Positions 1 to 14,100 of a stretch of DNA of 64,000 nt are shown here, in pieces. The DNA lies in the NCBI GenBank assembly GCA_964016985.1, contig OZ024821.1, positions 14,867,211-14,931,210 of the forward strand, read 5' to 3'. Made by a program: the position numbers and the translations under genes. This stretch comes from Anodontia alba. Lineage: Eukaryota > Mollusca > Bivalvia > Lucinida > Lucinidae. The notes under the pieces were generated by a model. The model was not told the DNA's origin. It did no database searches and was given only the letters and a program-made list of their open reading frames with translations. Each line of letters begins with the position of its first letter. The stretch's first letter is position 1.

Positions 1-480
1 TCTGCCGATGCAAGGGTGGTTAGAGTTTGCCGTTTTGGTGATAGACAGGCAGTTCTTAGAGAGATTACAAATCCCCGGTTAAAATCACCATTTTAGTGAT
101 AAGCAGTTAATTATCTTATCATTTAATTTCAAACTAGTTTCAAAATAACGCCATAACCGTCCCAGAAACAGAACTTTCAGAAAAACAAAAACAAAAGCTC
201 ATATATTGTTACCGTTATATCGGAAATCGGTGTTTAAAATAAATCTGCACAATGCGTACAGCTGATAACAAATATAACTGAACTTACCCAGAAAAGGCTT
301 CAGTCATGAAGCTCAGCCTTTCCGGGTCACCGAAAGAAGAAATAAACAAACATTGATCAAACAAATTGGCACTTTTGCAGTTATAGACGCACGAAGAAAG
401 AAAATATATATTCTGCGATGCACGATGAAGGAAAATATATTCTGATCCTCCCCGCCGCTCTCCCAACCCTCAACACACAC
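1..480. other. Window edge, no gene seen
   Basis: I see no supported exon, RNA gene or recognisable repeat here. Short reading frames on the minus strand run into the microsatellites to the right and have no coding character. Confidence 0.5.
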
Positions 481-485
<5 letters not shown>

Positions 486-537
<52 letters not shown>

Positions 538-538
538 T
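486..538. repeat. (GA)n microsatellite
   Basis: An almost pure GA/AG dinucleotide run, interrupted once by a lost base near 511. It is followed after about 18 bases by a (TA)n run, so the two form a compound microsatellite. Confidence 0.95.
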
Positions 539-553
539 ACTGCAACAAAATAG

Positions 554-555
<2 letters not shown>

Positions 556-637
<82 letters not shown>
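556..637. repeat. (TA)n microsatellite
   Basis: About 40 uninterrupted TA units. It reads as poly-Ile/Tyr in every frame, which explains the long open frames across it; none is a gene. Confidence 0.97.
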
Positions 638-639
<2 letters not shown>

Positions 640-1057
640 AGATTACTGAGATGTTTAGGAAGAGTTGATGGTTGTTGACGGTAAATAGTAAGACCGGTTT
701 GAAGGATGTGTGTCGTCACTCACTGGTCACGTACAATCTTAGTCACCGTTTTTATGGACAGGCATTTCAGCTCCTTGTGCAAAAACATGAATATGTTTAA
801 GAACAGCTTTTTCCCTTTTACTAAAAGTAATTGCTTTTTAAACATCAACACTGATTAACCTACAACGTTTTTATCGTTGGAATGTACCCCTGATCTTGGT
901 AACAAATTTAACACTTTTAAACAGAAGAGAGAAATAATATTTTCAATTTACCACTATTTCTTCAAATGTTTCTGGCGATAGTGTGAAAATCGCCAAAATG
1001 TTTTAATGGCATTTTCAACGCTGTGCTTTTGTTGGACGTCATTTTAACAAACGTCAC

Positions 1058-1167
1058 ATCCCAGTAAACATTCTTTGCAAATCTATAGCGGGCCGTTATC
1101 GGCCCGTCAGGGTAGCTAACGGGTCGATAACGGCCCGCTATAGATTTATAAAGAATGCTACCTGGGA
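1058..1167. repeat. Palindromic MITE-like hairpin
   Basis: Two arms of about 45 bases form an imperfect inverted repeat. The left arm carries AAATCTATAGCGGGCCGTTA and the right arm its complement ending in CTATAGATTT, with outer ends CCCAGTAAACATTCTTT and AAAGAATGCTACCTGGG. The GC-rich stem stands out from AT-rich surroundings. No coding capacity. Called a small non-autonomous foldback element by structure only. Confidence 0.75.
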
Positions 1168-1551
1168 TAAGCATAACACTGATTGCATCGTAAGTGATAT
1201 TATTCAATTACTTGGAGGCAATATAATGGTTTATTTTATTGCAAGCGGGAAATTAATGTATATCCGAAATGAATAAAAAGGATATTTTCACAAGCGAAAA
1301 AAAATATCGACATTTCTTCACATGTGAAAAATGTCACGGCTGTGTTATTTTCACGACTCATTTCGAAATACGTCGGTAGTCTTCATTGTAACCCGAACGG
1401 ATGCAAATGGCCAGAATGCCGGTAAATTCTCTGTTTCTGAATAAAACTACCAAGTATACGGGGTTTCATTTCCTTGGGAATGGTTTTGTGCCAAAGTTAT
1501 TTTGATTTATGAAAGTGCTTTTGTTCGTCATGTACGGGTAGGTACGAACGT

Positions 1552-1600
1552 CGACGTCATAACGTTTGCGTTTTTTTTGGCGACGTCAGTTGTGGCGTCA
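1552..1600. promoter_or_regulatory. Cluster of three CRE-like (bZIP) sites upstream of ODR4
   Basis: CGACGTCAT at 1552-1560, CGACGTCAGT at 1581-1590 and GGCGTCA at 1594-1600 lie within 49 bases, about 460-510 bases upstream of the ODR4 start codon. The core GACGTCA is the known binding sequence of CREB/ATF-type bZIP factors, some of which act in ER-stress responses. Use by ODR4, an ER protein, is inferred from position only. The transcription start is not visible. Confidence 0.45.
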
Positions 1601-2062
1601 GAAAAAAATTATCATGGAACCAATGGAATAAAGGGAAAATGTACGTTTTTGAAGTAAACCCATAAATATTTTCATAGACAGATTCACCTTGTATAATAAA
1701 AACATTCAAATTTTCACTCGTGAAAATACTGATGTTTTCATTACACTCAATGAAAAAAAGTTCTGGTATTCACTTCAAAGGAGTAAATATACTCTAGCAA
1801 GTTGTAAAATACCGTCTTTGTTGTATAGAAACAAATATAGAAAACAGATATTTTCTAATGAATGTGCAGCACCTTAAGACCGATTTGTGTACATAAAAGC
1901 TCTCAAATCAGACTTTTGTCGAATGAGTACTTTCCGTACATTGAGCAAAACTTCGGTAATTTCCGTAAAGTCCCCTTTGATGGATTTTAATTCTAGACTG
2001 GTTTTAAAGATATTACTGTTGAAATTTCACAAATCGAACTAGACGGAGAACCATTCAACAAA
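1601..2062 (+). promoter_or_regulatory. Proximal upstream region / 5' leader of ODR4
   Basis: The region directly before the ODR4 start codon. No TATA box can be assigned with confidence. The start context is CAAAATGG, with A at -3 and G at +4, a favourable animal initiation context. A short reading frame at 1689-1877 has no family resemblance and is not called. Confidence 0.35.
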
Positions 2063-2158
2063 ATGGGTCGCTCTGTTGTAGCGGACGATACAATCCAGAC
2101 ATATGTCAACAAATTATTCAGTCCAGGCCAATGGTACTTCGGTCTGATAATTGGACAG
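2063..2158 (+). CDS. odr4: ODR4 exon 1 (start codon)
   Basis: Encodes residues 1-32, starting MGRS and ending IIGQ, which match the N-terminus of ODR4 proteins (MGR...; GLLIGQ in human). The donor GTATTA follows at 2159 after a complete codon. ATG 2063 is chosen because family similarity begins at its first residue and the context is good. Confidence 0.9.
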
Positions 2159-5100
2159 GTATTAAGAATCACTCGGCAGTAAACAAGACACGTTAAGATT
2201 CATGATAGATTTGTGGGCATCTTTATTGTTCTGTTTATTGTAAACGTCAGCTGGAGGTATCGTAGATAAATATGTGGTGGGGTAGAGGATATTTTTCTAA
2301 ATTCATTATAGTTCTCTATGTCATATCACCTGGATACATGTGTGTCTCAGAGAACTGTCAGAAATTACAATTAACATACTAAACAATAGCAACCTGACCT
2401 GGATGCTTCATGTCTGTCTACTTTTTGTGGGTATTTCTCGAGCTACTGCTTCCTAAGATCATTAATTTCAAATAATATGAAAAAGGGCTTAGCCTAAATG
2501 CGAGCACAGCATAGACCTAGCTGTAGTCTCTTCAAAAGTCCTTCACAGCATCATCAAAAAATGAATATCAGTGTATAAAAATTATATGTAAATCAATAAT
2601 AAATAATATAAATAATCAGCAAAATATGTTCGTGACACTTATTGACATTTGTTTCTTGTGTCTTCGTGATGCTTATTAGTGAGACCCGAATTGTGTGACT
2701 AGCGGTATAATCAAGTCCGCCCCAGTCCTGCCAACTTTCGGGAAGAAAAAAGGAAGAAAATTGGTCAGAGTGTTTTCTGCTAAAAGTATATATCATTGTA
2801 TGGTACTTTGCCTTGGTCATATTCCCTACTGTAGAGCTTTCTTTCGCAACGCACTCTGCGCGTCTTGAGCTGTGCTAGTTATTACTGTAATGTGTTTATC
2901 TGTTGCAAAATAAAACAACTACATTAAAAGAAATTATTATAACCAGGCTAAAAAACAGTAAAATTTGGGTCTGATCCCCTGATTATGTCTGATCTGAGCA
3001 GATCCGGTGAGTTTATGTACCAAATGGAGCCAGTTTACCTGTCAGTTTTGGAATCAGTATAGTACAATGGATGTCTCAATAACCGATAAAAAGAGGAAAA
3101 TGTTGTGTGTGCAGTTAACAGCTTTAAAAGGCCCATCTCTCAGTCTTCGCGAAAACTGCAGGACTGTCTGACAAAACCGGCAAATTTTCTTTCTGTCTTG
3201 CAGAAAATTTCAGTTTGTGTGACAAATGTCCTGTGATTCTGGTGAAAAAAAAGATTGTAATTTAATAACAGACAAGCCTCCTGTCCTGCAGAATTTTATT
3301 TTGTCCTGCCAAAAATTTCAGTCTGTCCGACAGCTGTCCTGCATCTGTTGGAAAGATTTCGCGAAGACTGATCTCTCATTGGGACTAATTATTCTTCCCA
3401 GATCTCTCCCTGTCACCCATATGACTAAATGCCCTGCAAAGTATTTATTCAGATTCAGATATTTTTCTTCCTTTATAGAAAATTGGAAAGTGACTACTCT
3501 GCTTTCAACAACCAAATTCGCCAAAATCTTTAAGGAAGTTTCTTTTGTGTGTGCTGTGCATTCATCTTCATCAGATTCTTTATTAACATGCAGATACAGG
3601 GGCAACATCCACATCAGTGGGTCCCCTTCCATGTTGCTGGCTTGCTGCATCTCACACCACATCTCCAGGTGTGTCTATCATGAGGGTAGATAGCAGAGAG
3701 CTTCCACTCTCTGCAATCCCTCTCTGTCAGCTGCTTCCATGTCATCTTGGGCCTCCCAGGCCCACACTTTCCACCAACCTGTATGTCACAGACTGTCTTA
3801 ACTGCACCATTGGAGCATTCCACATGTCCATACCAGCGGAGCCTTCTCTCCTTCAGAATGAGGTCCAGATTCTCAGTGCCAAGCCACACAAGTAGCCTCA
3901 TGGTGACAATGTCTTGCGGCTTGATATTGCAGATCTGTCTGATCATTGACCTGTCATTCCGCTGCAGATGTTAGAAGTTTGGCTTTGTCAGCTGCCGTCT
4001 CACTGGCATGGAGCATTGCGCTCCTCACACAAGAACTCTACATGCGGCCACATGAGTTGAAAGAGAGGTGGTGTGAGGAGAGGACTGGTAGCAGCTCCTT
4101 GAACTTCTTCCACGCAGTTTTCACATGTTTTGTGGTTGAAAGCTCACAGCCACCAGCTGCTGAGTGCATATCTCCTAGGTTGCAAAAGAAAGCTACTACC
4201 TCTAGCTTGTCAGATCCGACTTGGACTTCTCTCTGTGGTCTGACATCCAAGGACTCGTGCAGTTCCCTGTCATGGTGTACATCTGTAATCAGGGTCCTTT
4301 GTCGAGCGTTGAGCCCAATGCATTTCTTATGCACCCAGTGCTTGCAGCTGATGCAGATGCTGTTGCTGCCCACTCCAGTGCGACAGACTACGCATGGAAA
4401 CTCGCCTGAACTCTGCAGTAGGTCCAGGCCTGTACCACAGATCATGATCTTTGTCTTTCCTGCATTTACTCCAGTCCTTTCTCCCCCATTACTTCTTTCC
4501 AAGTCAAGAGCCTCCTGACACATTCCTTGAGCGATTTAGCAATGATAACAAGGTCGTCTGTATAGAGGTCCTTCCAGGGAATCCCAGAGCGGAACTAGCA
4601 TGACAAAGCTTCAAGCACAATGATAAAGAGCAGCAGGCTGAGTACTGAGCTTTGGTGAGCACCAAACTTCACTTTAAACTCACTGTACCCCTCACCAACA
4701 CGGACATGGCTCTACGCATTGGCATACATCCCCAGCACCAGTCACACAATCCACTTCTCCACACGAAGTTTTCTCAGCGCCCACCAGATGACCTTCCGAG
4801 GCACTCAATCAGATGCCTTCTCCAGGTCTACAAAAGCCATGTAGAGTCTCTTGTTGGCAGCTAGATACTTCTCTTGCAGCTGCCTAACAACAAAGATTGC
4901 ATCTGTTGTGCCTCTGCGTGTGACAAAACCAAACTGGGACTGGGAGTCGTCCATTGACACCAACTGTCTGATAAGGCCATCTACAATCCTCTGCAGGGCT
5001 TTCATGACCTGCTCTGTCAGCTTGAGACAGTGGTAGTTGCCCCTTTCCAAAGCACCCCTCTTACCCTTGTAGAGGCAGACAATGAAACTCTGCTCCCAGT

Positions 5101-8100
5101 CAGAGGGTACCTTGCCATCGCGAATAATTGCAGCTCAAGGTCACATATTATGGAGGCGCCCGTGTCACCGGCTGCTCGTATCATCTCCGCCACTATGCCT
5201 GATGGGCCTGATGCTTTGCCCACCTTCATCTGAGAGATAGCCTTCTTAACCATATCACTGGTGATTGTGATGGGCGGGCCTTCCACTGCTGGTTCGTCAG
5301 ACAGGTGTTCTTGGTCCCAGTCAAACTCAATGTTGAGAAGCCTAAATGGTAGTGCTCTAATCAGGCCTGCTTTGAGTCTTCGCTAATTGACATATCCCCT
5401 GCATCATTCTTCATGGGTTTGTCACCAACAACTTCAGCGTTTTCTCTTCTTAACTGGTTAGCAAGGCAGTGGACTTCTTATTGGGATCAATATTCTTGTT
5501 GACCTTCTTGTCGGCTTCTTGACAAGCATGGTGCTCTGCATGTCTCGCAAGAAGCTGATGTTGCAGGGCTACTTCCTTACCAGATTTAAATTTGCAAAGT
5601 TTTGATATGATTGAATGCAAAACCTTTTGTCTTTTCTACCTATAGCCCTGCATCCTACTTTATTGGGCCCTTTGCAACTCGTAGCCAGATAAGAGAAGAC
5701 ACTACCTTTTATCCAATCATTGTTGTCTGTAATTCAGTCCTTTTGAAACAATCCTGCCGTGGTGATTGGTAGGACTGTAGGCCTGGTTAGCTTAGAGCAC
5801 CTGACTTGCAAGCAAGGGTTGAGGGTTTGTGTCTGGCATCAGGCACACTTTTTCCTCCTTAGTTTATTTTAATGGTGCCCAATGTGAAAAACCCATGGGA
5901 TTGTGAATTGTTGGTAAGTCCTGGTAGAGGCTAGAAACTGATACATGTAGTATGTTCAGTTCAAGGTTTTCCTTCGGGGTTTAAAAATGAGGGTCCCATC
6001 CAGGGACTCCCATATGTGGAGTTAAGGGGTCCTTTAATAATATTTAGGAGTTTGTTGTTTTAATGAGTTTAAGCCTTAAAGCATAATATAATCACAACTA
6101 CAGCAGACAACACTTTGAAGCATTTGTTTTTATTTTTCAGAGAAAATAAGATGACATTTTGTGTAAATTGTCTGCCTAGCAACAGACAGTTCACATGAAA
6201 TGCCAGGTCTTATTTTCAATGAAAGAAAAATAAAACCAATTATAGAATGTTGTCTGCTACAATTTGCTTAGTACTGTAAAGTTTAACTATTGCCAAAATA
6301 TTGATAATTCTTGCTCTTTAGATCACACATAGATTAAGATACAAAGCCATATAGATAAATTAATTTTGGATTGATCATATATGCATCACTCAGGGCCCTT
6401 GCCCCTGTCTTTTGAGAGTCCAGAGCAATGTTTTGAGGGTAAAAACTGCCAAAATGTGAGTCAGGGAAAACCCTGTCAGTTGATGCCTTGCACAAAAGTT
6501 TTAAGAGGGATGAGTGTGGTGATTTGCAGGACTGTTGACATGGTTAGCTCAGTTGATAGAGCATCAGACTTGCAAGCAGTGGGGTCCAACAGGCTGCATT
6601 TTACAGAATTTTTTTAAACAACTTTGGTTTGTATTATTTCAGCTGACTTCTCAAAGGGATTATGCAGTTCATATTGTACGTACTCCCGAACCTCTGGAAG
6701 ATCAGGCAAGTGATGATGATGAACCAGAAGATGTTGAAAAGTCACAGAAGAAGAGGCGTAAATCACAGTCTAAACCATCAAGCCTTGAGCTGATGAATGA
6801 ACAGTGGGCTGCAACACATGCAAAACAGGTATAGACCCGGCAGGCACACAATGTTTAAACAACGTTAATTCAACGTTGTATACGGTTGATTCAACATCCA
6901 TGGCGTTGAATCAACATTGTTTCAACCTTGTGTGTCCGCTGTGATAGTTTATTTCTGTAGCAAGACCTAAAATAAGATATAAGCTGGGCTCCATAGCACA
7001 GTCAGTAAAACACCAGGGCCCAGTTGTTCAAAGCATCATTAGCTTAACAAGCTCGTAAGTGGTCAAAATGTTAACTGTTCTAGTAAGTACAGTTTGTAAT
7101 TCACAGGTAATTTTGCTGAAAAAAAAAAATATGAGTAGCTTTTGCAAATAAGCTGCTCACATTTTTCAGCAAAAATATTAGAATATATGCCATATTTAAT
7201 GACCAAAGTTTTAACGATACGTTTACTAACGACATCGTTAGTTTTGAACAACTGGGCCCAGACTGCAGATCCAGGGGTCACAAGTTCAAATCCCAGCTCA
7301 GCTACATTAATTTAACTAAAGTTAACTTTAATCATTTCTACTGTCATTCTCTCACTTCCCCTGATTCAAGAAGGGCAGTTGTCAGTTTCTAGCAAAAGTA
7401 TGTTCACAAGTACTAATTGACTGCATAGAGGACTAATAAGCCTGCTCATGGAAAGTTTGAGTTGGTTAACTACAGGCTGAACATGGCCTTAACAGAGTTG
7501 ACTGTGCTGTAAAACTCCAGCTTAAACAAAAAATCAAAAATATTAAATATTAAATAGTTCCCCTTGCACTACATGTACCTGTCCACACTAAAAAGAACCT
7601 CTATAGGCCTTTAAAACCGTTTTTGGTACTATGTATCCCTTTTTCTGTGTTAAAATTGTCTTTCAGTGTCAAAAGTCATATGCAGATTGTGATATCATAT
7701 TAATAAAGTCCTTTTCATTGGAAAAAATCCTTTTCGTTGTTTAGTAGGACTGCACATTGGGTTACACTTTTTTACTCAAAGCGGTAGATTTAGCATGTTT
7801 TTATGCAGTATTCTTCTTTGTCAGCTGTTATTGTACTCAATATGATTAAATCTTATTTCTTCAAAAGTTTCAATTTTTATTTGTTTTTGGTTTTTTTTAT
7901 TTTGAGCCTTTTATGCTTTTTTATGCCCGTGCCTGCAGTGGGGTATATAGCCTGCAGTGGGGCATATAGTGTTTAACCATGATGTTATGTGAGTATGTCA
8001 CATGCGTAACCAGAGTCTAGCAATTATTTAAGTTAAGTAAACATTCAAGTTTACAGTCAAGTATACATTCAAGTTTACATTGACAGTTACATCTGCGTTT

Positions 8101-11100
8101 CTCTTGGAGACTATAACTTGGGTACCTTTTATGCCAGGAGAATTTTGGTATGCTACTTACCCAGACCTAAATCTTCAACTCTGTGTTAGAGTTGCCCCTG
8201 GATCATGCCCTTGGGTGGGGCTTTGGTCAAAATCTATAATAGATCAGATGGATCATTTGGAAAATAGTTGTTGAAATTTATGCATCCAGATGTTGTTGCC
8301 ATATGGGCAAAGAGCAAAGGGCCGGGGCATCTGTGTACTTTGAACATATGTCTAGTTTTCCATTGAAAATGCATTGTGACATTTTATTTTTCAAGGTTGC
8401 TACAATGTTACCTGGGGGTCTGCAAGTGATAGGAGTGTTTGCTGTGGCACCAGCTCAGATGATGCAGAGTTCACAGGCCAAACTAAGACAGGTGAGTGGT
8501 TTAACCATTACCAATCTCCAGGCTAATGCAGCATACAATAAATTGATTCCTTATTTTTTTCAGAAAATATGTATTGATATGTCATGCAAACTGAGACAGT
8601 TTTCAAACTAGGCTTTGACATTTCATGCAAATTGTCTCCTGGGAAAAATAATTCAAAATGTTGTCTGCTGAATTTTTTACCCAGTGTGCTCATGCAGAGC
8701 ATTAAACAATTCTTTTCTTAGTCTGCATTTATATGTGTAACAAAATACATTAACCCTAAGTATTGGAACAGATGGTCCTGGGCAAGCAGTGAAGTCCTTG
8801 ATCAGATGCCTGGGAAAGCAGTATTTAATGAGGCTCTACTCATCCAGCATTTTGATCACATCAATAGTTACATTGTAGTAAAATCAACTTGTTCTTTCCA
8901 ACAAGTATGGTATGGATTTAAAGTATCCAATTATTTTGCAAGCAAGTAAATATTGTAGTAATGTGTAGGATATATATGTACATAGGTAGGTAAAAGCCAG
9001 GTCAGTCTTAACCTTTGCCATGCAGAATAAATTAAGATACCACTCCCACTTCTAATTTTCAGCCAGTCAGATTACTTGATCCATGTTGTTGTGCAGATCC
9101 AGATCAGTTGGCTTCTTCAAATGCCAACTGATCTGGATCTACACTGTTTCCAAAGGCAGGGCATATCTGGGTTCAACAGGACCAGGGTTAATAAATTGGT
9201 CAGGCTCAGCAAAAGTGAAACATTCTACAATGTATGATACAAAGTCTTTAAAGTTTGGGAAAGACCTACTGATATACCATATTTACCCTAAATTTTGGAC
9301 CCTTATCTCCTTATCATACTTGTCCTATATGTAAAATTTGAACAAGTCCATTTTACTACCTGTTGGTGTGTCTTAAAGCACTGCTGGATGAGTGGAAAAC
9401 AGTGTAGACCCTGATCAGATGTTGCATTTTGTAGCATCTGATCTTTGTCTGCACAGTTTGCTCAGGCCTGTCTGTCCAAATACTTACGTAAAATATGGTA
9501 GATTTTTTTTTTTTTTTTTTTTTTTTTTTGCATCCTATAGTTGAATTGGAAAAAAAAGACATTGAAATGAACTGGAAGTGGAATTCAGCTCATGGCTGTA
9601 CGGTACTTCTTTGCACAGAGCCTTTCATAGTCATCCTTTCATCAACTAGATATGACTTAAATAATGTTAAAAGGGACGTAAGATACCAACTCGTCATCAA
9701 CACTGAGATTATTTGTAGTTTACCAATCACTAAATCATTTCCATTTCTGTTTACAGCTCTCATATCTTTGAGTAATATACTTTGTTTCAGATATTATTTG
9801 CCCTACAAAAACTAGAAAAGAAGTCAAGTATAGATGTAAGGACAGACATACACATGGACAGAGTGCTATTGCAGATTTGTTCAACTACCAGGAAGTATCC
9901 TTTTAAATAGTTGTGTAACACAACAACATATTCTAGTGAAAAGAAGAGCTGATTTGGGACTTGTGTCCACATATGCAGCAAGGATGGTTTTCTCATGTTG
10001 CACATATTAGAAGTGCCTCACTGAGGTTCTTCTAATGACTACCCACAACTAGGGCTGTCACATTTACAAAAGTCTGTCAATGTTCATATGGAAGGTCAAA
10101 GGCAAAATGATTCTTTGTAGCCGAAACAGTTTTGAAATCATTTTACAAGACAAGAAGAGTGAACTGGTGTCATTTAATGCTAATTATTTACCTGTTATGA
10201 TAAATTTTCATCTGAGGAAGATGTGCTTCTGCCATAGCAGTCAATCACTTGGATTTTGAGAAAATCCGGGAGAGGTAACATTAGAATGTTACAGCTGTGT
10301 AATTGCCAAGTACGTTGAAGATACCACTGTATATTGGACTGACCCATTTCTGATTGGAACAAATATTGAGGGGAGGTCTAGAGATAACATTTCCTGATTG
10401 CCTGATACAGGCCAAACCAGAATGCATGTAGTTTGATAAAAAATGTACCCCTGGTCTATTTTTTGGTGTTTTTTTTTTTTTTTTTTTTTTGGTGTTATTT
10501 TTCAGGCCAAATCTCTTACATATGTTGGCCCCTCAGTTTTCACCGTTGTGTTCATACCACCACCTCAGATTATCACTCATTAAACTGGATCCCCATGACC
10601 TACATTTGCAAAATGCACTCCTAATTTGGTTTCAGGGCCAGCTCCAATGTGTTTGAGTCCCATCAAATGTCATCATGCATGTTTTCCACCACCCCAGGTC
10701 ACCTCCCATGAAACTGATTCTCGACAAACTACTTTGTAAAAATTAATGTATGGTTTGGTTTTGTGGTTAAGGCACATATCTTTGCTCCCATTCATCCCAC
10801 CATACCAGATCACTCACCAATATAGGTCACCTTGGCCTGCTTTTGCAGAAATCAGCCTCTGGTCCTGTTCAATACATCAGGGTTGCCACCATCAGGAAAA
10901 AGTCAAGGAAATTTGAAATTTTTTTTTCAAGGTCAGTGAAATGTCAGGGAATTTTGAAAAAAAGGTCAGGGAAATTTCAAATTTTAGAAAAGTCAGGGAA
11001 TTTTGTAATTTACGGCTAAATTTTTGGATGGCTATGGCTGTTTTCTGAGTATTTCCCAAAATATAAGCCAATGATCTAACATTAGTCTTAGACGTCTCTA

Positions 11101-14100
11101 TTAAAACTAATATTCCTAATAGCTGTTAAACAACATTGTACTAATATTAGTTAAATGCACTTAAGTATTGCACTAATAATTCAAGAAAAGATTGAAAGGA
11201 GTTGTGAGCCTTGACTCCAGAGCAGTCTCCTGGTTATATGTCCCACTTTCACCATTAGTTACAGGAAGACTAGTGATTCATTTAAATTTTTATTCATCAC
11301 ATTCAAGATGCTATCCATATATAACTTTACATTAGAGCGCCACATTTTCAACATTCAAACTGAATTCTATTTTGGTGATGTGACACTATTCTGACAGAGC
11401 AGACCTCAAGGTTATAAAACTTCTTTCATGCTCAACTCAACTGAGCATGAACTTTGTCCTGCTAATAAATCTCAAATTATTAACAATTGCATATACTTTC
11501 TTGCTAAATATAGCTGAGCATGAAAATTTCTCTGCTAATAAATATGAAAATGCCAACTACGGTTGGCATTTTCATATTTATTAGCAGAGAAAATTTCATG
11601 CTCAGCTGAGTTGAGCATGAAAAATGTTTTATAACCTCGGGGCCTGGATTCAGCCTAGGGATCATTTAGGAAGAAAACCTGAACCGGCTGACTTCTCCCT
11701 ATTTTGAGTTAAGGGAGAAGTTTGAATATGCAGAACATATATGGAAATACAAAACTTTAGCCAAACTTTTCCTTGAAATTCTGAAAATGTTGCAAAACTT
11801 CACCCTGTCTGAAAGCCTTAGGCTGACCCCCACACAATTTTGTCAGAATTTTCCTTGTATCCCTGAATTTTGAGAGCTTAGTCCTTTATGTTACTATTAT
11901 TTGTATCAGAATTTTCAGAGAGCAGCTGCAGCAATGTTACTGTTCAACAGAAGAGAGAAATAAAAGCTGTTTTTATGCAGGATATTACTGAAAATTGAGT
12001 TAATAGGAGGAATGGGATGGCTATAGGCTGGAGGCCTTTAGGTTTGGCAAATTTGGTCAGTAAAAACTACTATCAGGTGAGGGATAAGTCAGGGAATTTT
12101 GAATTGGCTCAGTGGTGGCAACCATGTACGTACATTTTAAAGTCAGTTTATCTTCTGCAAAAGCCGGCCTCGGTGGCTCAGTTGGATGCGCCGTCCGACT
12201 GGAGACCAGGAGGTCGCGGGTTCAACCCCCGCCGAGGTCGGCAACATTCTTTCGTGAGATTGATCATGAAATATTTTCTACGGTCATTCTCTCCCTTCCG
12301 CTGATTCAAGAAGGGCAGTTGTCAGTTTCTGGCGAAAGAATGTGCACAATACTGGTTAACCGCTTAGAGGACTAAGCCTGCCCAGTAAACGTGTGGTTAG
12401 GTAAACTGACCGCGCTCGACATGACCCCATTGGGTTGACTGGGCCGTAAAACCTCAACACAATATCTTCTGCAAAAATAGGTCACAGTGATCTACCTTGC
12501 CAAAATGTAACAACAGTTATTGGCAAGCACTTACTGGCAATAAGCATTCTGGCAGTAGCCATTTAGTTTTAGACTAATTGTTTAACTCTTAGCAGACTAT
12601 GGGCAAATTCAGGAGATGACAAATTGATGATACTCGTCTTATTTTCCCAGAAAGTAAGATTTGATATTTTATGCAAAGTGTCTCCTTATGAGGCAGTTTG
12701 CATGAAATGTCATATCTTATTTTCTGGAACAATTAGAGCTCTATATAATACCTATTCACTATGCAATTAAGTTTTGGTGTGGACTGGTCTTGTACCTAGA
12801 GTCCTAATGTCAGTATCTTTGTGCTTAATGGGCATTGGTACATTTTTAGGGGTGGTACCTATGTCAAAATTGTTTTGCCTGACTTCTGAAAGGAGTCAAC
12901 TCTAAAAGGAAAGATTTATTTCCTTTCAGAATAGACCCCTTTCCAGAAGGGGCTTGGTGTGAAGTAAAATGAATGGCAAATTACAAAATGTCTCTCTTGG
13001 CAGAAATGATGAAACTCTACCTAGTGTATACAGTTCCCTTAACCCTTTGTAGACTGAATAGACTCTTCCACATCATATTTTGGAAGAGTCCAATTTCAAC
13101 TTTAGGTATGAGGGTTGTGCAAAAAGTTCTGTCACTAATAGGCTTCCTTGGTTTTATCCCAGGTATATTTTAAAATACTTCACTGCACTTGAATAGTGTG
13201 TTGAATAGCTAACGATACCCGTTTTTTTTTCGTGCAAATTGCTTTCCAACTGACCGAGTTATTTCAAATTGAAATAGATGCAGTCATATACACTGACCAA
13301 TTTACTTGTTACATTGGAACATGGACCAGAAGACTGAAATTCATAGCTACATGTATATTAAATGCCACATTAGGCTTAATATAGATTCAGAGCAGATATT
13401 TAATGAATTGTATGGTATATATGACCTCAGACCATTTCAATGCGCACAGTTTTTAGGTGGGTTAAAGCTTTTAAAGCTGGGAAATTTTCTGTTGAAGATG
13501 ATACCCATCCTGGAAGGCCTTAAACCTCTGTTACCAAGGCTAACATCGCTGCTGTAAAGATTGTGGTCGAACAGGATGCGCTATTGTCTGTCAAAGATAT
13601 AGCTAGTTGTACTGGCATATCAGAAGGCAGTGTGCAAACAATTCTGAAAAAGCGTTTGGACCTGAGAAAGGTTTGCACTAGGTGGGTACCTCATTTGCTC
13701 ACTGAGGAGCAAAAGACACAACGCCTTAAATGTGCCCGGGAACTTTTGAAAACATACAAAGGCTGTAATAGTCGGGTTAACAGGTGATGAAACCTGGGTG
13801 CACATGTTTGAGCCATTGCCAAGAGAACCATAAGTTTGAAAAAGATGTTATACGCCATTTTCTTTAATTCAAGTGGGCCAGTCGTTCAAGTGCCTTGTCC
13901 ATCTGGTCATACAGTCACTGACCGATTCTACAAGAATTCTGTACTGAAGAAAGTGAAAGAGTTTTACAATAAGAAACTACTATTAAGCAAAGGATGGTCA
14001 GGAGTCCACCTTTTACATGACAACACCTCCTCTCATAAGTGTGAGGTTGTTAAGCCTTTTTTGGCTTCTGAAAAGTTGAAAGTTTTAAACCATCCACCTT

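Noticed and set aside
381..719. Long overlapping frames on both strands with Ile-Tyr and Arg-Glu repeats
   Set aside because: They are translations of the (TA)n and (GA)n microsatellites.
3226..5286. Plus-strand frames of 60-190 codons
   Set aside because: They are shadows of the minus-strand reverse transcriptase remains or of the palindrome at 3130; they carry no motif.
12166..12240. tRNA gene call for the SINE heads (also at 18192, 27986 and 43501)
   Set aside because: The cloverleaf is imperfect, the same head precedes the same 220-base body each time, and target duplications enclose the whole unit; these are SINEs.
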